A DNA stretch of 64,000 bases from Miscanthus floridulus (GCF_019320115.1 NC_089584.1:74555533-74619532), one strand, 5' to 3'; counted from the stretch's first letter, positions 12,155 to 24,324 are shown. Notes: generated from the sequence alone by a model not told the origin. Translations and numbers: made by a program.

Positions 12155-13077
12155 GATGACACACACAAAGCAGACTGCTCGCAAGTCCACCAGAGGAGAG
12201 CTCCTAGCCGTCAGCTTGCTCCACGTACCCATCAACGTCACATGTTTCTTGGAGAGTTTGGGATGCCTACACTCTTGTGGAGAGTGCTCATCTATGTAGG
12301 CTATCCTGACGGAATGGAACCTCGCAACTTCTAGGCGAATGAGCAGTTGGGGGAAGGTCTCTTGGTTACTGTGGAGGCCGTTGTTCGTCCCTGAGGTGAC
12401 AATTCTGAGTGGACAAGTTGGTGTTATGAGTCAACTGGCAGAACTGCTGAAGAAGCAGCTGGCAGGGCAGCCTTTGGGATCCTAAGGGATATCATGGATC
12501 GTTTTCCTCAGGAGCTGGCAGCCACTTTGGTTGGAGTTTTTCCAAGGGGCAACCCCTCCACTGACTCATGGCAGTAGGCAAGAGGAAGACCCTTGGAGAT
12601 TGGTGTAGCAGAAGGGCAGAACAGTGATAACACTGCCATGAGTGCCATGTTCACAGTGATGAGAGTGTTAGATGGAGTAGAAGGAAGCCTCAGACGAGTG
12701 TCTGGTGCTCTTGGTCATGCCCGTGAGGATCGACGTCAGCTTCAGAGGGAGCAGACACCGAGATTGAGAGGCTCAATGTAGAGATGGCTCGGTTAACTCA
12801 CCAGAGGAATGCGGCCTGGTCTAGGGAAGATGTTCTGAGAGCTCGACAGTTTGAGCTGGGGCAGCAGCTGGCCAATGCGGAAGAATACAACGATAACCTA
12901 CATGAAGAGGTTCATCTGCTGAATAACCAGCTCCACCCTTATGTCCCACCTAGAGCCATGGAGATGGATCTAGAAGAGGACGAGGAAGAGGAAGAAGTGG
13001 AGCCTGAAGAAGAAGTGGAGCCTAAGGAAGGAGATGATCCTACGTCTGACCTCGATAGTGATCATGATGAGAATTAG
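12155..13077 (+). pseudogene. ORF1 of element 2: decayed H3-tail mimic with acidic C-terminus
   Basis: The ATG at 12155 follows CAG directly, as in element 1. The start now reads MTHTKQTARKST, so H3 positions 1 and 2 are changed (Ala to Thr, Arg to His) while KQTARKST is kept. A 1-base loss near 12195 shifts the frame. The rest of the protein is still legible in other frames: the segment 12215-12334 ends at the same TAG as in element 1, the segment from about 12493 corresponds to MDRFPQEL, and 12784-13077 carries the coiled-coil-like part and the Glu-rich tail (about 12965-13075). A further TAG lies near 12575. About 360 bases separate it from gag. It is a non-functional sister of the element 1 ORF. 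Confidence 0.75.
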
Positions 13078-13440
13078 ATCGCTTAGTACTTAGTGGAAGG
13101 TCTAATGTATCACCTTTATTCATGTAATGGACCTATAGTTTGAAGTTGGCTTTAGTAATCCAACTATCATGTAATATCGTTAATCGCACGACTATCACAC
13201 ATTTGGTTAAACATCAATGCAATTCCAGTCCTTTGTTGGTGATCCCAATTTAATTTGCATGCGTTATGAGCACGATAAGTGGTCAAATTGGAGATGTCAT
13301 GTTGTGAGAATGAATTGTTATGCCTCTATTTTTATTGTGATTTTGAGAATTTTCTCCAGTAATTTTAGTTTGGCATGATTATGGTTCATCTGCAATCTCT
13401 TGACATCGACCAATAATCGCTTATTGTTACAACTTCGCAG
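13078..13440 (+). other. Spacer between ORF1 and gag of element 2
   Basis: AT-rich sequence with no credible ORF. It ends in a pyrimidine-containing stretch and ACTTCGCAG directly before the gag ATG, a good splice-acceptor context that is also present in element 1 (3396-3415, minus strand). Confidence 0.5.
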
Positions 13441-16400
13441 ATGACGCGCACCCATGCTGGAGCTGGTGGCAGCCAGGATGGCAACCATGATGACTTGCCA
13501 CCCCCACTGCCATCGTCTGCTTAGGAGTTCTTTACCTAGTTCTTGGGAAGCCAGAGGACAATGGAGGAAGCTTTGTGCCTCATCGCGCAAAACACCGCTC
13601 GTGGCCACCCACATCAACCAGGGGCCGAGCCAAATCAGCACAGTACATTCAAGGAGTTTCTAGATACGAAGCCTCCAATCTTCAAGGTGGCTGAGGAACC
13701 ACTGCAGGCTGACGAATGGCTAAATACCATTGAGCAGAAATTTCATCTACTGAGGGTCACCGAGCATCTGAAAGCTGAGTATGCTTCTCATCAATTGCAA
13801 GGACCAGCAGGGATCTGGTGGACACATTTCCTATCATCTTTGCCTGCCAATGCGCGAGTTACCTAGGAATAGTTCAAGCTGACTTTTAGGGGACATCATA
13901 TTCCCCCGGGCCTGATGTGCATGAAAGCGGCTGAATTTATGAGGCTCACTCAAGGAACAAAGTCACTCACAGAATATATGCACGCATTCAACAACTTGTC
14001 CAGATATGCTCCAGGTTTTGTGGATACCGAGGAGAAAAAGATAGAGAGTTTCAAGCGAGGCCTGGGTACTAAACTAATGAAGACTATGGCAAATTCTAGG
14101 TGTGCCACATACAATGAGTTTATTAGTGATGCCTTGACCCAAGAAAACCACAACAACATGCATGCAGTTGCTAAGGGTCGCAAGAGGGCATATGAGGCTG
14201 GTGCCTCCAGATCTTTCCAGTCAAAAGCGCCTATCGTAGCTAGGCCACAATTATGTCCACCTACACCCAAGTTTAGGCCTCCACCACCTAAAGCTCAGAA
14301 TAATAGGCCATAGAAATCATTCCGTAAGGCGTTCACTATTGCCTTACCAAAAGGAAATGGCAGTCAGGATAGCTCCACTGGATTTAGAAGTAATCAACCA
14401 TGTTTCAACTGCAACCAACTGGGTCATTAGTCCAAGGAATGCCCCCACCCCAAGAAGAATGGCAACCCAAATCAGAACAATCAGAGGCAGGCAAATGTCA
14501 GGGCACGTCAGGGACAAGTGCATTATACCGCTGTGGAGGAAGTGCCCACCGGAGAAGTTGTCACAGCTGGTATGTTTCTTGTCAACAAGCATCCCGCTGT
14601 TGTTTTATTTGATTCAGGAGCTTCTCATTCATTTATGAGTCAAGCATTTGCATCTAGACATGATCAAGAAATAATTGAAGTAAGCAAAGGGGGTTTTAAC
14701 ATAAGTTCAGCAGGGGGAACTGTTACTACCAAAAAGATAGTAAAAATGTACTCATCTCTATACAAGGGAGGGAGTACACAACAGATTTGATAATATTGTT
14801 CGGGTTATCGATAAGTGTAATCTTAGGAATGAATTGGATGAAGGATCATGGTGTTCTTATTGACACTAGCACTCGGACTATTATGTTGAGAGAACCCACA
14901 GGAGGGAATGCTTTTCTAGTACCACTCTCCTGCGATTTCGAACCCCAACATTTAGCCTATGCTATCCAAACCACCACACTATGTGATATCCCCGTGGTTT
15001 GTGAGTTTCCGGATGTATTTCCTGAGGAATTACCAGGTCTACCACCGGATAGGGATGTGGAATTTAAGATCGAGTTAGTACCAGGTACGGCACCCATATC
15101 TAGAAGGCCCTATAGAATGCCACCCAATGAGTTAGTGGAACTTAAGGTTCAATTGCAAGATCTATTGGACAAGGGTCTTATCCAACCTAGCTCATCTCTG
15201 TGGGGATGTCCTGCCTTGTTTGTGAAAAAGAAGGACAAGTCACTGAGAATGTGTGTAGATTATAGACCACTCAATGTTGTGACCATCAAGAACAAATATC
15301 CGTTGCCCCGCATCGACATCTTGTTCGATCAGCTAGCGAAGGCAAAGGTATTCTCCAAAATTGACTTGAGATCAGGCTACCATCAGATAAAGATCAGACC
15401 AGAGGATATACCTAAAACTGCTTTCTCTACTAGGTATGGCTTATATGAGTATTTGGTTATGTCTTTCGGACTAACAAATGCTCCAGCCTACTTCATGTAC
15501 CTAATGAACTCGGTATTCATGCCCGAACTTGACAAGTTCGTGGTCATGTTTATCGTTGATATATTGATTTATTCAGAAAATGAGTTAGATCATGAAGAGC
15601 ATCTAAGGATTGTCCTATCCAGATTGAGGGAGCATAAGCTATATGCCAAGTTTAGCAAATGTGAATTTTGGTTGAGCAAAGTACCTTTCTTAGGTCACAT
15701 TTTATCAAGAGATGGAATTTCAGTAGACCCATCAAAAGTACAAGAGGTCATGGATTGGAAAGCCCCAACTTTGGTTCATGAAGTTCAGAGTTTTCTAGGG
15801 TTAGCGGGATATTATCGTCGTTTCATTCCAGATTTCTCAAAGATAGCTAAGCCTATGACCAAACTACTTCAGAAAGGTGAGAAGTACAAATGGACACTAG
15901 AATGTGAAACAACTTTTCACACCCTCAGAACTTTGTTGACTACAGCACCTGTGTTGGCACAACCGGACATTGAAAAGCCTTTTGATGTATTTTGTGATGC
16001 ATCGGGAATAGGTTTGGGATGTGTGCTTATGCAAGAAGGAAGAGTTATTGCATATGCTTCTTGGCAACTGAGGAAACATGAAGTCAACTACCCTACACAT
16101 GATTTAGAACTAGCAGCAGTTGTTCACGCAATAAAGATATGGAGACATTATTTGTTGGGCAATGTATGTCATATATATACTGACCACAAAAGTCTCAAGT
16201 ATATCTTTACCCAACTAGAGCTGAACATGAGACAACGAAGATGGTTGGAATTGATTAAGGACTACAATTTAGAAGTGCATTACCATCCGGGTAAAGCTAA
16301 TGTAGTAGCCGATGCACTCAGTCAGAAGTCTCATTGCAACACTATGGAAGCATTATTGGAAGATGGATTCAACTTGTTACATCCTGTTGTACTACACAAT

Positions 16401-17820
16401 ATCATGATCAGTTGTTCACTTGAGAGCAAAATCATAGAGCTATAGCAGACAAATGTAGGAATAAGTCACATCAAGAGAAAAATGCAAGAATAAGAAACCA
16501 AACATTTTAGATTGGACAAAAGAGGTGTATTATGGTTTGAGGACCGACTAGTGGTACCAAAAGACCATGAGCTAAGGAATCAAATTTTAGATGAAGCTCA
16601 CTCATCCAAATTGTCCATCCATCCAGGTAGTAGTAAGATGTATCAAGATTTGAAAACCTGTTTTTGGTGGACTAAGATAAAGAAAGAGATCGTAGCCTAT
16701 GTTGCTAGGTGTGATAACTGTAGTAGAGTAAAAGTTGTCCATATGAAAACTGCTGGACTACTTCAGTCATTGCCTATTCTAGGATGGAAATGGGAGGAAA
16801 TTAGCATGGACTTTATCATAGGCCTTCCAATGATGCCACAAGGTCACGATTCAATATGGGTAATTGTTGATCGTCTCACCAAGTCGGCACAATTTGTACC
16901 AGTTCACACAACATATCACGTGGGGAAATACTCTGAGTTATATGTTTCCCAAATCGTGAGACTGCATGGAGTACCCAGGACTATAATCTCAGATCGAGGA
17001 CCATAGTTCATAGCTCATTTCTGGGAGCACTTACACCAGGCTTTGGGAACCAAGCTAATCAGAAGTTTGGCATATCATCCGCAAACTTCAGGACAGACAG
17101 AGCGAGTGAACCAAATCCTAGAAGATTTACTTAAAGCTTGTGTTATATCTTCAAAAGGGTCATGGGAGAAATGGTTACCTTTAGCTGAATTCTCCTATAA
17201 CAATAGTTATCAAGCTAGTATCAAGATGGCTCCATTTGAAGCCTTGTATGCTAGAAAATGTAGAACTCCCTTGAATTGGATTAAGCCTGGTGAAAGGAGA
17301 TACTTTGGTATTGACTTTGTCAATGAAGCCGAAGAGCAAGTACGTATCATCCAACAACATATGAAGGCAGCTCAATCGAGGCAAAAGAGTTATGCCGACA
17401 GAAGAAGAAGACCACTGACTTTTGAAGTGGGTGACTATGTATACTTGAGAGTATCACCCATGAAAGGTGTGAAAAGATTTGGGATGAAAAAAGAAGCTTT
17501 CACCAAGATATGTAGGGCCATACAAAATTTTGGAACAAAAAGGAAATATTGCGTATAAGTTACAACTTCCACCAGAAATGAGTGCAATATTTGATGTGTT
17601 CCATGTTTCTCAGTTAAAGAAATGTCTTCGAGTACCTGAAGAAGCTATTGCACCCACCAACGTGCAGCTTCAATCGGATTTGACCTATGAAGAAAAGCCA
17701 ATTCGAGTATTAGAGGAGATGGAGAGAGTAACATGGAGTAAGATTATTAAGTTCTATAAGGTGGTGTGGAACAATCATAGTGAACAAGATGCTACGTGGG
17801 AGAGAGAAGATTATTTATGA
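13441..17820 (+). pseudogene. gag-pol polyprotein of element 2 with C-terminal chromodomain
   Basis: One long reading starting at the ATG at 13441, broken by stops and two frameshifts. Order: gag (about 13540-14300), CCHC knuckle (14401-14445), retropepsin with DSGASHSF (14611), RT (about 15000-15700), RNase H (about 15960-16320), integrase HHCC finger (about 16590-16730), DDE core (Asp about 16808, Asp about 16993, Glu about 17102), then a chromodomain (about 17695-17820). Lesions: TAGs at 13522, 13537, 13864-13872, 14311, 14428, 16443 and 17005; a lost A in an A-run near 14745; and a frameshift near 17500. The RT catalytic box is FIVD instead of FIDD (15549-15560), so the second key Asp pair is broken. 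Two gag stops (ACC TAG GAA TAG) are shared with element 1. The family normally encodes one gag-pol protein of about 1,400-1,500 residues. Confidence 0.92.
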
Positions 17821-17883
17821 GAAGTTTATCCTGCCTTTTTCCAAGAATGGAAGGTCTTGCAAATCTTGGGATGAGATTTTTAT

Positions 17884-17896
17884 AAGGGGGAGGGGC
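17884..17896 (+). promoter_or_regulatory. Polypurine tract of element 2
   Basis: AAGGGGGAGGGGC immediately precedes the TGTAACACC start of the 3' LTR. It is the normal primer for plus-strand DNA synthesis. Confidence 0.85.
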
Positions 17897-20800
17897 TGTA
17901 ACACCTCGGGTGTTAGCCTTGCATAACTTGACTTGCATAGCATGAGCATGATCATAAAGCATTCATATATAAGCTTTGACATTTGAAACATTTGATTGAA
18001 ACATATGCAACATTCTTATTATTTCATGTTTCCATGTGTATGTGCATATGATCATGAGTGTAAACATGTAGATGATTGTGTGACCTTGCAAATAGCTTAA
18101 ACATGTTTAGAATATCATCATGAACAACTTTGGTATTTATGGCTAGGGCTAATTAGGTCATTATGTCATAGTTTAAGTATGTACCATCTTTTGAATGTAG
18201 CTTGTTTGACCAAGTTTGAACTAGGTGTTAGAAACCTTGCATGGAGGAGATCACTAAAGCAAAGTTGTAGTATTTGACATAAGGAACAACTTTTATTTTG
18301 GGTCACTAACTGATTCAGCTCCTAGCATGTGTGAAATTGGATCACAAAAATCAGAAAAATCAACATTTGCAACACTTAGCAAATTTTTGCTAAGTCATGA
18401 ACCTTGACTGACTGACAGCCGATGTTTGGGATGATTTTACTCCATTTCTATTGCGAATTAGAACAAGTTCTTTGAACAAGATTTGTAGATGGTACTTAGG
18501 GCTACAATTTTCGTTTAAAAATCATTCACTAAATCACCCTATGTCAACGGCAAATTCAACTCAAAATCTCGTCGTCAGTCTCGGCTTTGCTGGACTAAAT
18601 GAACTGAATCGATGGATTCAGTGGCCGACCGGTTCAGGCCTTGGCCGCCGCGTGGACGTGGGGTTGGCCGTGCGTCACCGGTGCCCTACCTAGCGTGGTA
18701 GAGCCTGACCAGAGAGCGTGTTTAAGTCACCTACGCTCGCCCGCACCCACCTGCACTCAGCCTAGCTCTCTAGTCGCCTTGCCTTGGCCTCATTTCCTCG
18801 CCGCGGCAGCAGCCGAGCACCTCCTCACCTCCGCCATTGCCAAAGCCACACCAAGCCTCGCTGAGCTGCCCATTCGTCACCACAACGGCACCACCGTCAC
18901 CCCAGCAACTCCCTGTGTCTCCCCCTAGCCGCTGTTCTAGCTTGGTAAGCCACCGCAACACGCGCAAGCTCGCCGGAGCTCTGCCGCTAGCCCGTCTCCG
19001 TGGCCACATCGCCACTGTCCACCCCAGGCCACGATAGGGCGCTAGCTAGCTCCGCCATAGCTCGGTGATGCTCGGCGTAGCATTCGATCGAACCGCTATA
19101 GCCCCCACCGGTGTACCGCCGTTGTCCCGCCTCGCCGATCCGCCATGGCCGCCGCCGTCGTCACTGGCGTCGACCATAGGGCTAGCCAAGTGGTGCGATA
19201 GATGTGCTAGGTCAAGTAGGTCACTGGGTGATAGATGTGCTATATCTAGAGTTCCTGTGCTCCACAAATTATGAAATTTTTGTGGTAAGCTAGTCTTAGC
19301 ATATATGAGCTCTGGTAAAAATTTGAGGACCAGTGCATGTGTAGATTTATAGTTATAGATTTTTCTTTTATGAATAGTTAATCCTTGCATGAATTTTTAT
19401 AAATTATTTATGAATCCAAAATTCATGAAATTTGTTGGAGGTAATCCTAGTACCATATGGATGCTAAGAAAAATAGGAAATCTATTGCTTGACACTTTTC
19501 AATAGGGTTTTCCATTTATGCTATTTCAAGCCTTGCTGCCTTGCCATTGTTGTATAGGATGTTCTACTTGGCAAAATGGCATGAAACTTTTACAGTAGTC
19601 CTTTGATAGCATTAGTAAGGCACTGTAAATTTTTGAGAATTTATGAAGCACATCTGGTATATGTTTATTATTTCACCTATGTATCCAAATAAAATAATAA
19701 AGTCATATAAAGAAATAGTTTAGGCTTCAACATTATATTGTCTTGAATGTATTTGGCATGCTTAAACTGTTGGTTGGCTTTATGTTGTCAAATTATGAGT
19801 GATTACATGAAGTAGAAGTATTGTTACATTGTAATGCGAATTAGATTGTTTCTGGACAGATTCTGGAGTTTGATGAGTTGCATGTTGAAAATGAGGTGTA
19901 CTGTAAAATGGTTAATAACAAAGTTGTAGAGAATTTGATAAGCTTTCCAGAAAGTCCAGGATCACTATATTTGGATTGGTAGAACTCCAGTTATAAGCAA
20001 AGCAAGTAGCTGCTGTTTTGTGGTATAATCGATGCATTGTGGAAGTAGATAATTAAATAATCGAGAAGAGATATGCACCTACTCAATAAACATGATGCAC
20101 TTGTTAACACATATGCATTCATAATACTTATGCCATATTCATGCATCTAGGATCGGAGGAAGAGATAACGTTGCTAGAATTCGAAGAAGCAGAGGAAGGG
20201 GACCAGCAGGAGAATCCGCAAGCCGCAGCTCCCGAAGGCGTGGAGCAGAATCCTAAAGAGCTTCCGGAGTGTCCTGACCACCGCCCTACTTCCTTTCTAC
20301 GAGGCAAGCCCCGGAGCATTTTAAGTCTCCTAGTAATTTACAAATGTTTACTTAAGTACTTATGATTGATGCATTAGGTTATAAGAGTTGAATGGAACCA
20401 CTTGGTGCATGTACATTCCTTGTCCAGATATCACACCTTTAACCGGTATAGGTCCAGGATTGAATATATGCTTAGCCATGCTTAGACTGGTAGAAGTCGG
20501 GTGATGTCCTATCACCTGTGAGATATAGGTGGATACCGGAGCACGGTTGGCTATATCTGCTATCGTGGAACAGAACCATGAGGTAAAAGTAAATCAAGAC
20601 CGGACGGGAGATCGATAGAGAAGCAACAAGGCATGGAGGCCTTGGGTGTGGATCTATCCCCGTCTGTGTCGATCAAGGACCATACTGTTGTTGGAACTTC
20701 TAACAAGATTGAATGCATGCCTCTCACTTAGCTGGCCGGATAACTCATTTCGACCACAAAGCCGAGTAATTCAACTCAGGCTGGGACCCATTCTGTTGTG

Positions 20801-21799
20801 CGCTCCTTCCGAGGAACGATCAGACTGATCCCAAGGGCAGGCTGGGCCTGAACATCCTGGCATCTGGTGTTCTAGATTGTGCGGTGCGGTACGAACCTGC
20901 GAAATATGTACCTAAGTTGTACCAAAGGTGACCTAAGGCTATCGTGGCTGGTAGACCTAGGTTCGTGTTAGGAATAAATTCCCAGCTGGTTGAAATCGAT
21001 TCGAATCACCGTCTCTCCCGGATAGTGAGAAACTTGACTAGCTCCAACATCGTAGTAACTATGTTATGAAACAAGATGGTTTGGACAAATATGGAATTAC
21101 AATACTTGCTATGGTTACTATTGTATGCTTCTAAATGATATACCACATGTTTGGCACAGGATAGTTGCTAATCTAGAGATGTATAGTTATAATTAACTTG
21201 ATAAAGGAATCATAATTGTACAATGGGTCAATTGCCTTTTACGCAAAATGTTGTCAAGTTACATCCACTTATACAGCCTTGCATAATCCTTGGAGTCATT
21301 TATTTCTGGTTCATGATGGGTAAGTCTAGCTGAGTACCTTCTCGTACTCAGGGTTTTATTTCCCATTGTTGCAGATGGCACTGTGTATCATGGTTATTGC
21401 AAGAGTTGCTTCTATCCCGCCGTGGATGAGGAGTAAGCCTTGGGCAGGCTTCTTTATTAATTCCTATCCTTGCTTTTGTGGACCGTGATCTGACTTGGCA
21501 CTGTATCAAACTATGTTGGAAACTTTATTTTCGAACTTAATTGCTTCCGCTTTATCTATCAAACTCGGTTTGTAATAACTTTTATTCGTACTCTAATGAT
21601 GAAATATATCTGTGAACTTTATGTAATATGTGATATGTATGTTGAATCCTGTATGATCTTGGTTGTTGTAAATCGTTTATCGAGACCCGTTGTGGTACTT
21701 GACGGACTATCGGGTTTATATGGGTTCAAGTATGACAGTGCAATCACTTGCGGGCTGCCATCGTACTTGTATTCTTATAAATTGGTTAGTTCTATGATA
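17897..21799 (+). repeat. 3' LTR of element 2 (about 3.9 kb)
   Basis: It starts TGTAACACCTCGGGTGTTAG and ends TCTATGATA. A GC-rich leader-like part (about 18640-19200) follows an AT-rich U3. CTTGGTAAGCC near 18952 looks like a splice donor, and TGCATCTAGGATCGG near 20150 looks like an acceptor. The following stretch (20141-20300) is open, rich in Glu codons and preserved in the element 1 LTR. No retroviral-type gene is encoded. The ORFs on both strands in the GC-rich part are composition artefacts. Confidence 0.88.
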
Positions 21800-21804
21800 G
21801 AACC

Positions 21805-22060
21805 TACCCTCGGAGGTTGGGTGAGGTAGAGCCAGCACCCAGACATTGGGTGAGGTGGAGCCAGCACTTAGACGTCGAGCGAGGCAGAGCCAGCCCTCAG
21901 ACATCGGGCAAGGTAGAGCCAGCCCTCGGGAGCCAGCCTGAGGCGGAGTCAACCCTCGAGGGTCGGGCAAGATGGGGCCTATGGCCACAACACCCACTGA
22001 GGTGGAGCCAACCCTCGAGGGTCAAACAAGGCAGGGCCCATGGTCTCAGTGGACGGACAA
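21805..22060. repeat. Imperfect ~30-bp tandem repeats
   Basis: About eight degenerate copies of a unit like GGGCAAGGTAGAGCCAGCCC, with variants AGCCAGCACCCAGACATTGG and AGCCAACCCTCGAGGGTC. It reads as part of the internal region of the Tat-like gypsy element whose primer site lies at 22401-22417. Such proline/leucine-coding or non-coding arrays are common there. The left edge is cut by element 2. Confidence 0.6.
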
Positions 22061-22084
22061 GAAGTGACCCGGCAAGCGGTGTAG

Positions 22085-22363
22085 TCATGCTCTTGATCGC
22101 TCTAATGAATTAGCATTGATGGGTATCAACTCCTCTTCTTCGAGTACCCTACTATTGGTCCCCGACACTACCTCTGAGAGTAGTTCTAAGACTATGTCCA
22201 CCATAGACCATGGGTCCAGATCTCTGATGTGGAGGTCTAGGCTATGGCTAAAGGTGAACATGGGCGCTGGCCCTCCGATGCTAATGAACTCATAGTTTTC
22301 ATGGCGGATGTGGCCATCATGGGCCATTCCATGAGCGAGTCCACTGTTGGTGCGAGGAGCCAT
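22085..22363 (-). pseudogene. N-terminal ORF fragment of the Tat-like element
   Basis: It begins MAPRTNSGLAHGMAHDG about 40 bases after the primer-binding site and reads 92 codons to a TAA next to the tandem repeats. The position is that of the first ORF after the LTR in Tat-like elements. I recognise no domain. The upstream Met at 22417 lies in the primer site and is not a likely start. The gene is truncated by the insertion of element 2. Confidence 0.4.
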
Positions 22364-22400
22364 CGCTTCCTTCTCAACAAATGAGAGTGCATGACTGTCC

Positions 22401-22417
22401 CCAACCTGGCACACCAA
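22401..22417 (-). promoter_or_regulatory. Primer-binding site of the Tat-like element
   Basis: TTGGTGTGCCAGGTTGG on the minus strand resembles the TTGGCGCGCCAGGTAGGG site of Tat-clade elements (tRNA-Arg type), with C-to-T changes at CG positions. Confidence 0.6.
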
Positions 22418-22682
22418 CTTTCAGTGTTTTGTAAACCAGACTAGTAAATTTATACGATTATCGCATTGCTCTAGAAAGACGATGGTAGCATCCAAAAGAC
22501 ACGAGTGCGTGTTCCTTGCTTGAATGCTCTGAAGTTTGTATAATGGGGGTGCAAGAATGGTGGAAGAGGTAAGAAAGCTAGAGCTAAAAGATGGATTGAC
22601 TAAAGGGAAGCTTTAGGAGTCTAGTGGTGTGTGGAATGAATGAGAATGCAAGAGTCCTCTTTGAGATGGTGCCATGGCTGCT

Positions 22683-22690
22683 CTTATATA
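22683..22690 (-). promoter_or_regulatory. TATA box of the Tat-like LTR
   Basis: TATATAAG on the minus strand, about 260 bases before the LTR end. A CT-rich leader follows. It is the only TATA-like motif in that LTR at the expected spacing. Confidence 0.5.
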
Positions 22691-23190
22691 GAGTTTGGGG
22701 CTAGGCCATGTACAAAGAAGAAGGTTCTCCTGACTGAGGGGTCATGAGCCTAAGGAAGGGTCCTAACTAACTTGGCTTGTAAGCTACACCATCATGGGGT
22801 GCATGTCTAGGCGTGATTGTCATCATGGTCTTGTGCCCACATCACGGTAAGGTGTGGCATGGTGCTACTGTGCCGACCATGGCAGCACAGTAAGCATGGT
22901 GATGGTTCGCCAACCATCATGGGTGATGTGGTCTCCGTCATGGTCTTCATCATGTTCTCTGGGTTTCCTGGGGGTGTCATACAGAAGTTGATAACCACCC
23001 CTAGGTCATCGGTCGCATGGTTATCTTGAAGAGTAAGCGGTCATGATCCTAAGCTCTAGGGTTGTGGCTCCCGCTGGTCTGGATAGCCTCTAAGTCAAGG
23101 CCTCCATCATGGATCCCATCCCATAGTGGGTAGAATTGTACATGCATCTCGTTGGGCCATATCCGGATGGTAGGCACCGCACCTGGCTGC

Positions 23191-24324
23191 TGTTGATATT
23201 TCTTAACAACTATTGGAGGATTCTACAAGTGCACAGAACTATCACATAGCACTTTGCTCAGTGAGTACTAAGTGTCAAATTTATAACTTATCCCATAAGA
23301 AGGTGGGAGGCTAGAATTTATAAGTGGACTAGGATTTGTTAAAGGAAAGCTTGAGTTGATCCTAGGTAGGTGAACAATAGTGAATGATGAGTGTGAACTA
23401 CCTAAACTAACTACTAAATACAAGCGAACCAGAGATAGCTAGGTGGGAGAGCGAGCGATATATCTTTCTAGTAACTAAGGCTAAATAAATAACTAGGAGA
23501 AATGCGAGTACTTTGGGGCATAGCCCACCTACCACCTAGGAGAGTTAAATAGACAAGGTCTACCACAAGCCCCACGATTTAATAACTAGACCTATCTTGG
23601 TGGAATATAGACTTTGGACAAGGCTGTCACCACTTGCCACCTACCACAATCTATCCGAAGGCCTAGCCATATCCATAGGTAATCTATAGCCTAAGCACCA
23701 TGCATAATATATAAACTTACTACTTCGATCCGAGCTCTGATGAAATGAGATCAAAGCACCCTAACCAAATGGTGGATGTGGTAGGTGGCCCTTGGATGCA
23801 CCACCTCTTGATCTTAGCGCTATGGTTGGCTCCCAATGGTGGTTGTAGAAGCAGCACATGCCAAAATTCAGATGGTAGGTCGGTTGGTAAGTCGGTTGGA
23901 GGCTCCTAAGTTTATGACAATGGGCCCATGGATCCACTGGCATCCAATCTTGTCTATTGATCAAACTGCCTTGAATGGAACCTTGTGACTAGCTTAGGAG
24001 CAACTCCCATGGATCGGTGACATGGCAGGTGCCAAGGTGGCACCAGGTGGCACCAGGTGGCACCCATGCGGGGCCGGTCAGCCCCACCTAGTGCCCGCCT
24101 GACCTATGGGCCACCTGCCACGTCCACTTGCTCCATATGTCCATGTTTGTCACCTTTTTGGCCAAACTTTGATATATTTCCTACATACAAATAAATCTAC
24201 AAGCACAAGTGGAACTAGGTGAAATTCAAACATAATTCTTCACATGTGATGATGATTTACCTCACTTTACCATGCTTTTGGGTGAAATGTTGATGGTCAA
24301 AATGGGTGTTAGTGACTATCAACA
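23191..24324 (-). repeat. 3' LTR of the gag-PR element, internally deleted
   Basis: It is homologous to 29317-30864 but lacks about 430 bases (equivalent to roughly 29905-30340), the part that holds the TATA box. Minus-strand ends are TGTTGATAGTCACTAACACC (24324) and ATATCAACA (23191). Confidence 0.8.

Larger units (their letters stand above)
9883..21799 (+). mobile_element. Ty3/gypsy chromovirus (Tekay/Del-like), element 2
   Basis: The order is partial 5' LTR (9883-11386), primer site (11389), ORF1, gag-pol with C-terminal chromodomain, polypurine tract (17884) and full 3' LTR (17897-21799). The 5' LTR lacks its first ~2.4 kb (equivalent to 17897-20295), because element 1 sits at that point. 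The two shared LTR parts have the same length (1504 bases) and differ by only a few bases per 60-base line by eye. The base string after the 3' LTR is GAACC, the likely target duplication; its partner should lie left of the window. The element is defective in every ORF. Confidence 0.9.

Noticed and set aside
1..16837. Inverted segmental duplication or assembly artefact
   Set aside because: Not excluded. The arms differ by indels and different lesions, and the junction respects an LTR end, which favours two separate insertions.
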